From Nitrosomonas sp. (GTDB lineage: Bacteria > Pseudomonadota > Gammaproteobacteria > Burkholderiales > Nitrosomonadaceae), in contig JAHBZZ010000009.1 of assembly GCA_019635215.1 (NCBI GenBank), positions 1 through 64,000 of the forward strand: DNA of 64,000 nt, given 5' to 3'. Positions 50,062 through 57,343 of this stretch are shown piece after piece. The position numbers and the translations under genes are program-made. Under the pieces are notes generated by a model. That model was not told where the DNA came from. It saw only the letters and a list, made by a program, of their open reading frames with translations, and ran no database searches. Within the stretch, counting starts at the first letter, position 1; every line of letters starts with the position of its first letter.

Positions 50062-50138
50062 GCGCCCGTAGCTCAGTTGGATAGAGTACTTGGCTACGAA
50101 CCAAGGGGTCGTGGGTTCGAATCCTGCCGGGCGCGCCA
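50062..50138 (+). tRNA. tRNA-Arg (anticodon ACG)
   Basis: The 77-base gene pairs GCGCCCG with CGGGCGC in the acceptor stem. It has the D-loop GCTCAGTTGGATAGAGT, anticodon ACG at 50096-50098, T-loop GGGTTCGAATCCT and an encoded CCA. The A34 is expected to be edited to inosine. Confidence 0.97.
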
Positions 50139-50157
50139 GTCAGTAAAGCATCAAACA

Positions 50158-50233
<76 letters not shown>

Positions 50234-51110
50234 TTTTATGTTTTTCCCTGTCGTTTCCCTCCAAAAGCAAGAATGGAAGCGACTTTTCGGGGGTTCTAAA
50301 CATCTCTTTTTTGCAATAGCGAAGCCGTGCGCTGAAAGCGAGTTTCAGGACGACTATTTTATGTTTCAGCCTATCGGAAACCAAGATTTGATGCGGGTTT
50401 TACAGGAACGAGAACGCGATTCTAAACGTCTCATCGAACGATTGCAGCGGACGGCCGCATTGCGCGATTTTTTCATCGAGCGTGATCTTTTCTTCTTCCA
50501 GTTGGTGTATCTTCTTTTCATATGCCGTGATCAGGATCGGGTTGTCAGCTTCGGCAATCCGGTCGAAGAATTGCTCTGCCTTGCGTTCGATCTGAAGCAG
50601 ATTGCGGCGGATGGTGTCTGCCTCCTGCTTGGCGTGGTTGCGTCTGGTGTTCCACAGATCGGTGAATATCTCGGCAGCCAGGAAGAAATATCTTTCGAGG
50701 GCTTCATTTCGCTTAACAGCGCTTCAAATTCCTCCTCGAGCGTGTCCTTGCGCACGGATTTGCCGTACTGACTGCATGTGATGCCGTTTTCCTTACCATG
50801 GCACAGATAATAGGCATATAAACCGCCCCTGCCGCGCGACCAGCACGCAGTCAGGGGTGTGCCGCAGCAGGCGCAGGTCAAAGCCGCGCAGGGGGAAATC
50901 CTCGTTGATGTCCTTGCGTACCGGCGCTTTGGCCTGTCCGTTCAACCACGCCTGTATCTTCTTCCAGGTTTCGAAGCTGATCAGCGCCTCGTGATGGCCT
51001 TTGACCAGATGGATGTTCCACTCTCGATGAAATTTCAGACACACCACGCGCCAATGTCCCTGCCTCCCAGTTGATCTCAAGTTGCACAAAGTGTTATCAC
51101 ACACACAAAA
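50234..51110 (-). pseudogene. Decayed large serine recombinase
   Basis: The minus strand carries pieces of one recombinase in shifting frames: H-L-V-K-G-H-H-E-A-L-I-S-F-E-T-W (recombinase domain, about 51040), L-T-A-C-W-S-R-G-R-G-G-L-Y-A-Y-Y-L-C (Zn ribbon, about 50850), the coiled coil Q-L-E-E-E-K-I-T-L-D-E-K-I (about 50480), and V-L-K-L-A-F-S-A-R-L-R-Y near the end. The catalytic N-terminal resolvase domain is missing. The final frame runs on through the antisense of tRNA-Phe to 50169. It marks the remains of an integrated element. Confidence 0.75.
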
Positions 51111-51399
51111 TAGCCTTTTTACATTAACAGGAGCGGGTTAATAAACGGTTAATTGTGGCCGTAACACTTACCCACACCGGGGATGAAATAACGCAAAGTC
51201 CCTTTACAAGAAAGACGCCACCGTATTCGCCTGAAGGCTCATTGAATCAGCCATTATGCGTATCGTGACTTTACACCAAAAAATCCTAACAGCTTTTGTT
51301 ACTCTCTATTCGTTAATCTGCAATGCCTTATTATTTATTCCACGACAGATTCCAATATTTTATAATTGACTTAATTAATCTAATACTAAATAATAAAAT

Positions 51400-51744
51400 A
51401 TGGATAGATTCGCAGCCCTTGCCGAGCCGAACCGCCGCCGCATGATCGAGATCATAGCAGCCCGGGGAGAGATTACCGCTTCGGATATCAGTAATCAGTT
51501 TGACATTAGTCCGTCTGCCGTATCGCAGCACCTCAAAGTGTTACGGGAAGCTGAACTGGTGAAGATGGAGAAGCGAGCGCAGCAGCGTATATATTCTATA
51601 AACCCGCAAGGCGTGGATGAAATGTGGGAATGGCTGAGCCAAATGCGGAAATTCTGGAACGAACGTTTTGACGCATTGGATGCATTGCTTTTAACAGAAC
51701 ATGACGCACCGAAAGGAAATAACGATGAACACAACACCGATTGA
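51400..51744 (+). CDS. ArsR-type transcriptional regulator
   Basis: The 114-residue protein has the ArsR winged helix: F-A-A-L-A-E-P-N-R-R-R-M-I-E-I-I, recognition helix S-P-S-A-V-S-Q-H-L-K-V-L and a wing R-A-Q-Q-R-I-Y-S-I. No Cys/His metal site is seen. It belongs to the group paired with AHSA1-type proteins and overlaps that gene by 20 bases. It probably represses the whole cassette. Confidence 0.9.
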   Translation: MDRFAALAEPNRRRMIEIIAARGEITASDISNQFDISPSAVSQHLKVLREAELVKMEKRAQQRIYSINPQGVDEMWEWLSQMRKFWNERFDALDALLLTEHDAPKGNNDEHNTD

Positions 51745-52234
51745 TGCCGAGCTGGACCTCGTGCTTAAACGAGAACTGGCTGTCCCTGTAAATTTGGTAT
51801 GGCGCGGCCTGACCGAACCGGAACTGCTTAAAAAATGGTTTGTTCCAAAACCCTGGAGCATTTCAGATTGCCGGGTTGATCTTCATCCTGGGGGAGAGTT
51901 TTATACGGTCATACAAGACCCGGAAGGCAATAAATTTCCGAACTCGGGATGCTTTCTGGAGGTTACAGATGAAAAACGTCTGATATGGACAAGTGCTCTG
52001 GTAAAAAATTATAGGCCCGTCGCGCCCGCCACAACGAGCGATAAAGAATGCGCCCACATCGTCATGACTGCCGTAATAGAGCTTCAGCCAACATCATCGG
52101 GAACCCGGTATACGGCTTGTGCGATGCATAATACGCCAGTGCAAAGAAAAATGCATGAGGACATGGGTTTCCATGAAGGTTGGGGGACCACAATCACGCA
52201 ACTGGAAGCGTTGTTAAAGGAGAATCTGTCGTGA
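51725..52234 (+). CDS. SRPBCC/AHSA1-family protein
   Basis: The 169-residue protein has the AHSA1-like START fold: V-N-L-V-W-R-G-L-T-E-P-E-L-L-K-K-W-F near the N-terminus and H-E-G-W-G-T-T near the C-terminus. Such proteins bind hydrophobic ligands or act as stress-response chaperone-like factors; the ligand is unknown. AAAGGAAA precedes ATG 51725. It is coupled to the ArsR gene. Confidence 0.9.
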   Translation: MNTTPIDAELDLVLKRELAVPVNLVWRGLTEPELLKKWFVPKPWSISDCRVDLHPGGEFYTVIQDPEGNKFPNSGCFLEVTDEKRLIWTSALVKNYRPVAPATTSDKECAHIVMTAVIELQPTSSGTRYTACAMHNTPVQRKMHEDMGFHEGWGTTITQLEALLKENLS

Positions 52235-52350
52235 GAAAGCCAATTGACACCATTGCGGGTGAGCATGACACGCTTTTGGACTACCGAACTTACGGCATTC
52301 TCACGGCGCACTGGCCACATATACATATTGCATTAAATAAGCACTCTTAG
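52231..52350 (+). CDS. Short ORF coupled to the AHSA1 gene
   Basis: A GTG overlaps the TGA of the previous gene (GTGA) and has AAAGGAG 8-14 bases upstream. The product is 39 residues (R-K-P-I-D-T-I-A-G-E-H-D-T-L-L-D-Y). It is not recognised. It may be a real small protein or the stub of a lost gene. Confidence 0.35.
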   Translation: MRKPIDTIAGEHDTLLDYRTYGILTAHWPHIHIALNKHS

Positions 52351-52363
52351 ACGAGAATGAAAA

Positions 52364-52837
52364 ATGAAAAAAAACACGATTTGCCTATGGTATAACCATG
52401 ATGCAGAAGAAGCCGCGCGTTTTTACGCCCAAACCTTTCCTGACAGCTCGGTTGATGCGGTGCGCAAGGCACCGTCTGATTTTCCGGGCGGTAAAGCGGG
52501 TAACATTCTGACTGTCGAATTCACGGTGTGCGGTGTGCCGTGTATTGGAATCAACGGTGGAGACACGTTCAAACACAGCGAAGCATTTTCCTTTCAGATT
52601 GCCACCGACGACCAGGAAGAGACAGACCGTTACTGGAATGCGATTGTCAGTAATGGCGGTGCAGAGAGCCAATGCGGCTGGTGCAAGGATAAATGGGGTT
52701 TGTCATGGCAGATTACGCCGCGCGTTTTAATCGAGGCCATGGCCAGGGGCGGCGATGTGGCAAAGCGTGCGTTTGAAGCGATGATTGAGATGAAAAAGAT
52801 CGATGTTGCCAGAATCGAGGCTGCAGTGCGCGGGTAA
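52364..52837 (+). CDS. PhnB/VOC-family protein
   Basis: The 157-residue protein matches the PhnB-like branch of the vicinal oxygen chelate fold: L-W-Y-N-H-D-A-E-E-A-A-R-F-Y at the start, I-G-I-N-G-G, and C-G-W-C-K-D-K-W-G-L-S-W-Q at the end. Substrate and metal use are unknown. These proteins occur next to AHSA1 and ArsR genes in many bacteria. Confidence 0.88.
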   Translation: MKKNTICLWYNHDAEEAARFYAQTFPDSSVDAVRKAPSDFPGGKAGNILTVEFTVCGVPCIGINGGDTFKHSEAFSFQIATDDQEETDRYWNAIVSNGGAESQCGWCKDKWGLSWQITPRVLIEAMARGGDVAKRAFEAMIEMKKIDVARIEAAVRG

Positions 52838-52847
52838 GAGCATAAAA

Positions 52848-53249
52848 ATGCTTAAACAAAGATTTTTAAAAATGAAACAACATATTACTGTCATCACAAT
52901 CGGCGTTGATGATTTGGAGAAATCGCTTGCATTTTACCGTGACGGATTGGGCTTTAAAACGGAAGGTATTGTCGGGCAGGAATTTGAGTACGGCGCTGTA
53001 GCGTTTATTGAGATGCAAAAAGGATTGAAGCTTGGATTATGGCCACGAAAAAACCTTGCGCATGATACCGGTCTTTCAGTGAGTCCGGTCAGTTCAACAG
53101 AATTTTTGCTTGGCCATAATGTGCCTTCAAAAGAAGCGGAAAAAGCCGGAGCGACCATTGTAAAACAGGCCCAAGATACGTTCTGGGGCGGATATGCCGG
53201 TTATTTTAAAGACCTGGATGAACACCTGTGGGAAATTAGTATGGAATAA
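52848..53249 (+). CDS. Glyoxalase/bleomycin-resistance-like VOC protein
   Basis: The frame holds the VOC domain I-T-V-I-T-I-G-V-D-D-L-E-K-S-L-A-F-Y-R to W-G-G-Y-A-G-Y-F-K-D-L-D-E-H-L-W-E. Starts at 52848 (weak TAAGAG upstream, 133 residues) and 52872 (125 residues, family-like M-K-Q-H-I) are both possible. It lies ten bases after the PhnB-like gene. The substrate is unknown. Confidence 0.85.
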   Translation: MLKQRFLKMKQHITVITIGVDDLEKSLAFYRDGLGFKTEGIVGQEFEYGAVAFIEMQKGLKLGLWPRKNLAHDTGLSVSPVSSTEFLLGHNVPSKEAEKAGATIVKQAQDTFWGGYAGYFKDLDEHLWEISME

Positions 53250-53277
53250 TCCTGTATAGGAAAAAGGAGTATAGATT

Positions 53278-53664
53278 ATGACTTACGTAGATGGATTTGT
53301 TTTACCTGTACCGGAAGGCAAAATTGACGCTTACCGTCAAATGGCAGAAAGCGCAGGAAAAATCTGGATGGAACACGGTGCGCTCCAATACAAAGAATGC
53401 GTGCTAGAAGATGCCAAACCGGAAATGCCTGAAGACGCACCTGAAACATGCAAAATAACGCCGTTCGGCGAACTGGCGGGAACAAAAGACGGGGAGACCG
53501 TTATTTTTGCCTTTATCGTCTATAAATCCCGCGAACACCGGGACGAAGTGAACAAAAAAGTGATGGCCGACCCGCGCATGAAAGATGCTTGCGATAAAAA
53601 CAATATACCGTTTGATCCTTCACGGATGACCTATGGTGGATTTAAAGCCCTTGTAGATTTATAG
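53278..53664 (+). CDS. DUF1428-family protein
   Basis: The 128-residue protein has the DUF1428 hallmarks Y-V-D-G-F-V-L-P-V-P, W-M-E-H-G-A-L-Q-Y-x-E-C and M-T-Y-G-G-F-K. The family has a ferredoxin-like alpha/beta-barrel fold of unknown role. It is preceded by AAAAGGAG and is the last gene of the ArsR-led cassette. Confidence 0.9.
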   Translation: MTYVDGFVLPVPEGKIDAYRQMAESAGKIWMEHGALQYKECVLEDAKPEMPEDAPETCKITPFGELAGTKDGETVIFAFIVYKSREHRDEVNKKVMADPRMKDACDKNNIPFDPSRMTYGGFKALVDL

Positions 53665-53770
53665 ATGATTTCCAGAAATGAAAACGGCACACTTACAACG
53701 GCATGCGTTAAATATTATATTCAATTCAGAATTAGAATGTTAAAAATAAATAGTTATTAAATTTGATGCT

Positions 53771-54281
53771 CTACTCTGATGTGGCTTGTACAAAATCATT
53801 CCGAAACATTGTTTCGAGCCTGTCAAACAGCGTTTTCTCAACCTCATGAATATTGCCGTGGCATTTACTGTGAACTGGGAATATTTTTTTGATGCATCCT
53901 TCAAAATATTCAGGGCTATTGGCCTTGTATTGCCTGCGATCGGGCACATGCGGGAATTCAGTTTTTTGAGCTTCCCGGTAAATATCGCCTGAATCGTCCA
54001 GCAGGATAGTACCGGTACACAGCCGCAAATAGCAGTGGTGGTGCTTCTCGATATGGGGATATTTTGTCTTGCCGGTGATCAGTCGATTGCCTACAGGCCA
54101 GGCATTTGTTTCCCCGATGCATCACTGCATCATGAAATACCCAGTTCCGCAGTGCGCCTTCAGCAAAGAGTTTCCATTCTATTTCATGATCCTTGTAAAT
54201 GGGCGGCACATGGCGTTTGCGTATTTTGGCCACAAGAAACAGCGGTATCCGTTTCTTCTTCTGGAAGAAGGATTTGTTCAT
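53771..54281 (-). pseudogene. Unrecognised gene, frameshifted
   Basis: An N-terminal frame from ATG 54281 reads M-N-K-S-F-F-Q-K-K-K-R-I-P-L-F-L and H-D-A-V-M-H-R-G-N-K-C-L. Another frame continues G-K-T-K-Y-P-H-I-E-K-H-H-H-C-Y-L-R-L to the stop at 53771. Their junction lies at about 54105-54125, and together they would give about 170 residues rich in His and Lys. The two pieces fit in length and style, but I do not recognise the family. It could instead be two unrelated open frames. Confidence 0.4.
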
Positions 54282-54336
54282 GGTTTCGTCTTTCTGTTTG
54301 AGGGTGGTTAATCTGCCTGAATAACTGGCTTGACAG

Positions 54337-54358
54337 AGGTTATCATATTTGATAACCT
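54337..54358. promoter_or_regulatory. Palindromic operator of the toxin-antitoxin pair
   Basis: AGGTTATCA (54337-54345) and TGATAACCT (54350-54358) are perfect 9-bp arms around TATT. TTGACA at 54330-54335 lies directly before it as a consensus -35, so repressor binding would cover the promoter. The palindrome ends five bases before the toxin ATG, leaving no room for a Shine-Dalgarno. Confidence 0.75.
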
Positions 54359-54363
54359 TGATT

Positions 54364-54696
54364 ATGGCATGGACGATCACGTTCTATAACGAGAAGGTCG
54401 AGGCGGAAACGCTGGCGTTACCGCCGGGGATTCTTGCCAATTTCCTGCGTATCGCAGAATTGATTCAGGAATTCGGCCCCGATCTGGGACGCCCTCATAC
54501 TGCCCCGTTGGGCAAGGGATTATTCGAAATCCGGGCCAAGGGACGTGAAGGTATTTCCCGGTCGGTATTTTGTACCGTCAAAAACCGGGAAATTGTCATT
54601 TTGCTAACGGTAATCAAGAAGGATCAAAAAATTCCGAAGCACCACATGGAAACGGTGCAAAAACGACTGAAGGAGGTACAGAGCGATGACCCATAA
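54364..54696 (+). CDS. RelE/HigB-like toxin (phage Gp49-like)
   Basis: The 110-residue protein has the RelE-superfamily core: F-Y-N-E-K-V-E-A-E at the start, L-G-K-G-L-F-E-I-R and R-S-V-F-C-T, and a final K-K-D-Q-K-I-P-K-H-H. Family members cut ribosome-bound mRNA. It precedes and overlaps its antitoxin by 11 bases, the reverse order typical of HigBA. The ATG at 54364 has no visible ribosome-binding site. Confidence 0.88.
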   Translation: MAWTITFYNEKVEAETLALPPGILANFLRIAELIQEFGPDLGRPHTAPLGKGLFEIRAKGREGISRSVFCTVKNREIVILLTVIKKDQKIPKHHMETVQKRLKEVQSDDP

Positions 54697-54988
54697 ACGA
54701 CCAACATTCGACGCATTCAAACAAACGGCGTTGCAAGACCCGGAGGTCAAAACCGAATATGAGGCACTTTCAACGGCATTCGAGATGAAACGCCAGATGA
54801 TCGCCTTGCGCAAAAAAGCGGGGGTAACACAGGAACAGATGGCCGATCTGCTGGGTACCAAGAAAAGCAATATCTCCCGGCTGGAAAGCCTGCACTCGAA
54901 TGTCTCACCACGACTGGCCACCGTCGAGGATTACGCCCGTGTACTCGGTTATGCGGTAAAAATTGAATTTGAACCGCGCACCCATTGA
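54686..54988 (+). CDS. HigA-like antitoxin (XRE helix-turn-helix)
   Basis: The 100-residue protein has an XRE domain at about residues 38-95 (A-G-V-T-Q-E-Q-M-A-D-L-L-G-T-K-K-S-N-I-S-R-L-E). It should bind the toxin and the palindrome at 54337-54358. AAGGAGG lies before its ATG inside the toxin gene, so the antitoxin is translated well while the toxin is not. Confidence 0.9.
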   Translation: MTHKRPTFDAFKQTALQDPEVKTEYEALSTAFEMKRQMIALRKKAGVTQEQMADLLGTKKSNISRLESLHSNVSPRLATVEDYARVLGYAVKIEFEPRTH

Positions 54989-55326
54989 ATTTCGCATCTG
55001 CCGCTACATCGACAGGTTGTAATCTTGGTCGGGCCGGTGTGACGGAATGTTCTGCTGCGATTGATTGTAGACTCTCATTCCAGTCTTGTAGAACCGAGAA
55101 TAGCTGGTTTGAAACCGATCCGGTTTTCTCCACCAGTAATATCAATACCTTTTCTATGACAAAATTTTTCTACCCCTATTTATTAACTGCAGAGTAGCTT
55201 CTCAGATTATCCATTGCAGTCTTGATATATTTCCTATTCTGGTACATAGGGACAAAGATCGATTCGATAGCGAATCACTGCATCGCTAATCGGCCACCGA
55301 ATCGATATTTCATATAACCTCCAGTT
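54989..55326. other. Intergenic region without a recognised gene
   Basis: No frame with protein-like character is seen. A small palindrome GATTCG/CGAATC lies near 55264-55279. It may be residual DNA of the accessory segment that starts at tRNA-Phe. Confidence 0.5.
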
Positions 55327-56076
55327 TCAAGAACTATTTGAAGTAGTCCACGCCTGAATAACATCAACCAACCATTCGGGCTCATCCAAGGGTAGGTCGT
55401 GGCCCGCAGTCTCATGCTGAATATATTCGGCACGCAGAACCTGTGCCAACCTGACACTACAACAATAGTTCACCAGACGATCCGCTTTGCCTGCAATCAC
55501 CAACATAGGTTGATGCGGATACGACCGTATTGAGAATTTAATCGCCGCCAGGCACTGATTGATTGCATTTTTAAAAGAAACTGGGTTTTGCCGTTGCCAT
55601 GCCTGCCAAATCGCAAGCTGCGAACGATTATCAGCCCATTTATTGGATGTCAGCGCCAGAATATCGGCTTCACGCTGTATTGGTGAATGAAAAAACATTT
55701 TTACGATGTGAAGACCGGCCGCTAAGCGCAAGCGGTGATAAAACGGGGACAAATGTCTTGCGCTGGTGTTGATCAATACTGCTGATTTTACTTCAGCCGG
55801 ATATCGGCTCATCCAGTCGATGGCAATCATCCCGCCCATGGAAATAGCGATGAGCCTGAGATTCTGACATGCTGCCACCTGTGCCCGTAAGGCTTCGGTC
55901 ATACCGGCAATGGTATCGGGGCTGGCCTGGTGATTAAGGCGGCCGTTTCCGGGAAGATCCGGTGTGATAATTTGCGCATCGGGAAACTGCTGCTGAAGCA
56001 TTGTGGTAAATACTCCCCAATGCCTCGCTTCACGCATTAAGCCGCGAATCAATACAAATCTGACGTCAGCTGTCAT
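55327..56076 (-). CDS. Alpha/beta-hydrolase fold protein
   Basis: The 249-residue protein has the nucleophile elbow A-I-S-M-G-G-M, a likely acid Asp in A-G-K-A-D-R-L-V and a His in T-A-G-H-D-L-P-L-D-E-P, so the triad looks complete. It could be an esterase or a lipase-like enzyme; the substrate is unknown. ATG 56076 overlaps the stop of the M14 gene by 11 bases, suggesting coupling. Confidence 0.87.
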   Translation of the reverse strand: MTADVRFVLIRGLMREARHWGVFTTMLQQQFPDAQIITPDLPGNGRLNHQASPDTIAGMTEALRAQVAACQNLRLIAISMGGMIAIDWMSRYPAEVKSAVLINTSARHLSPFYHRLRLAAGLHIVKMFFHSPIQREADILALTSNKWADNRSQLAIWQAWQRQNPVSFKNAINQCLAAIKFSIRSYPHQPMLVIAGKADRLVNYCCSVRLAQVLRAEYIQHETAGHDLPLDEPEWLVDVIQAWTTSNSS

Positions 56077-57091
56077 ACCACAGCGCCAGTGCAAGCTCTT
56101 CCATTTCAGGCGATTGGCTTTTGTCGAGCCAGTTCTCGTACGATAAGGTGGCATGCAGCAAAAAATCGAAAAGAATTAAATGACTTCTTAATACCCGCCG
56201 GAGGCGATGCGGCTTGATCGGATGGTAGAGTCCCAGGATGCGCCTGATTTGCAACGGATTTTTCCGCACCCAGCGCCAGGACCCCATCTCTAGCGTCAAC
56301 GGTAAAAATACATTGCCATGATCAAGTGCCTGCAAATACAGAAAATCCCATAAATCGCCATGCACCAGATAGTGCCTGGATTGCGGTTCGAATAAATATT
56401 CCTGATGCGGATAAGTGTGCATAAAGAGCTTGCGCAGATAATAAACTTCCTTAATGTGTTTGATGGGCTGAATGCGGCTGCGTGCATACGGGAACCAGAT
56501 CTGGTTGCGATAACCGAAACCGGAATGGCAATCCAGCACCAGACTCAGCGGTGCGGGAAAAACTTCCCGGGTGATAAAATCACACAACGCTTTTGCTTCC
56601 GGCTGCATGGCCTCACCGGCTTTGCCGCGATACCATGGCAACAGTGGAGAAATCCGATGACCGCCGCCAAGCCAGATCGTTTTTTCCTGACTGTCCAGCG
56701 GTGCATTGCGCATCAGGTCGATACCCTGCCCGTTTGATCGCGTATTGTTGTACATTCCGACAGGATTAATCAGCGGCAGAACATGAATACGCACTTTTTG
56801 CAGCAAATCAACCGTAACCTGATCCCAGGCCAGACGCTCGAGCAATGCTTCCAGAAATGCGATGACCACTTGCGTGCCGATACGTTCAAGCCCGTGAATA
56901 CCGGCCACGTAGACAATGCAAGGCACTTCATCCACACGATTTCCCAGCGTCAATGCATATATCGGCAACAATTCATCCTCACAGGGTACACGGCAAAGCA
57001 CCGTGCTGGATAAATGCTTATAGTCAGACCATTTGATAATGGCCTCGATTTGCTGTAGCTCAGGTATATGTTTCAATGTCGAATAAGCCAT
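56066..57091 (-). CDS. M14-type zinc carboxypeptidase-like protein
   Basis: The 341-residue cytoplasmic-looking protein has the zinc motif H-G-L-E near residue 66, an N-P-V-G-M-Y-N-N-T-R segment for substrate binding and the third ligand in D-C-H-S-G-F-G. A late Glu in T-L-E-M-G-S-W may be catalytic. It fits the DUF2817/succinylglutamate-desuccinylase-like branch of M14. There is no signal peptide. It is coupled to the hydrolase gene. Confidence 0.82.
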   Translation of the reverse strand: MAYSTLKHIPELQQIEAIIKWSDYKHLSSTVLCRVPCEDELLPIYALTLGNRVDEVPCIVYVAGIHGLERIGTQVVIAFLEALLERLAWDQVTVDLLQKVRIHVLPLINPVGMYNNTRSNGQGIDLMRNAPLDSQEKTIWLGGGHRISPLLPWYRGKAGEAMQPEAKALCDFITREVFPAPLSLVLDCHSGFGYRNQIWFPYARSRIQPIKHIKEVYYLRKLFMHTYPHQEYLFEPQSRHYLVHGDLWDFLYLQALDHGNVFLPLTLEMGSWRWVRKNPLQIRRILGLYHPIKPHRLRRVLRSHLILFDFLLHATLSYENWLDKSQSPEMEELALALWYDS

Positions 57092-57264
57092 GCCTGTGTT
57101 ATGAGAGTGCTGAAATCATCCGGATTAACGATCCGCGAATCATACCACCGAGACTGCAAACCATCATTTTTAATAAAAGTTTCATCAAATCTTAATATTT
57201 TTATTTTTTGAGGATCGGCCAAACCGATACCAGCCACTGTAATCAATTCATCATAAAAAATTAA

Positions 57265-57284
57265 TTTTTATGTAATTTTTATGT
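57265..57284. promoter_or_regulatory. 11-bp-period direct repeat upstream of the PhoX gene
   Basis: TTTTTATGT occurs at 57265-57273 and 57276-57284, an 11-base period. On the minus strand it reads TGACATAAAA then TTACATAAAA, similar to two PHO-box half-sites. The orientation points away from the phoX-like gene, toward the M14 gene, so its role is uncertain. Confidence 0.35.
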
Positions 57285-57343
57285 CATCCTATTGGTTTAT
57301 AAATCTGTTTATTATTCAAGCATGTAAAAAAGGAGAGAAACAG

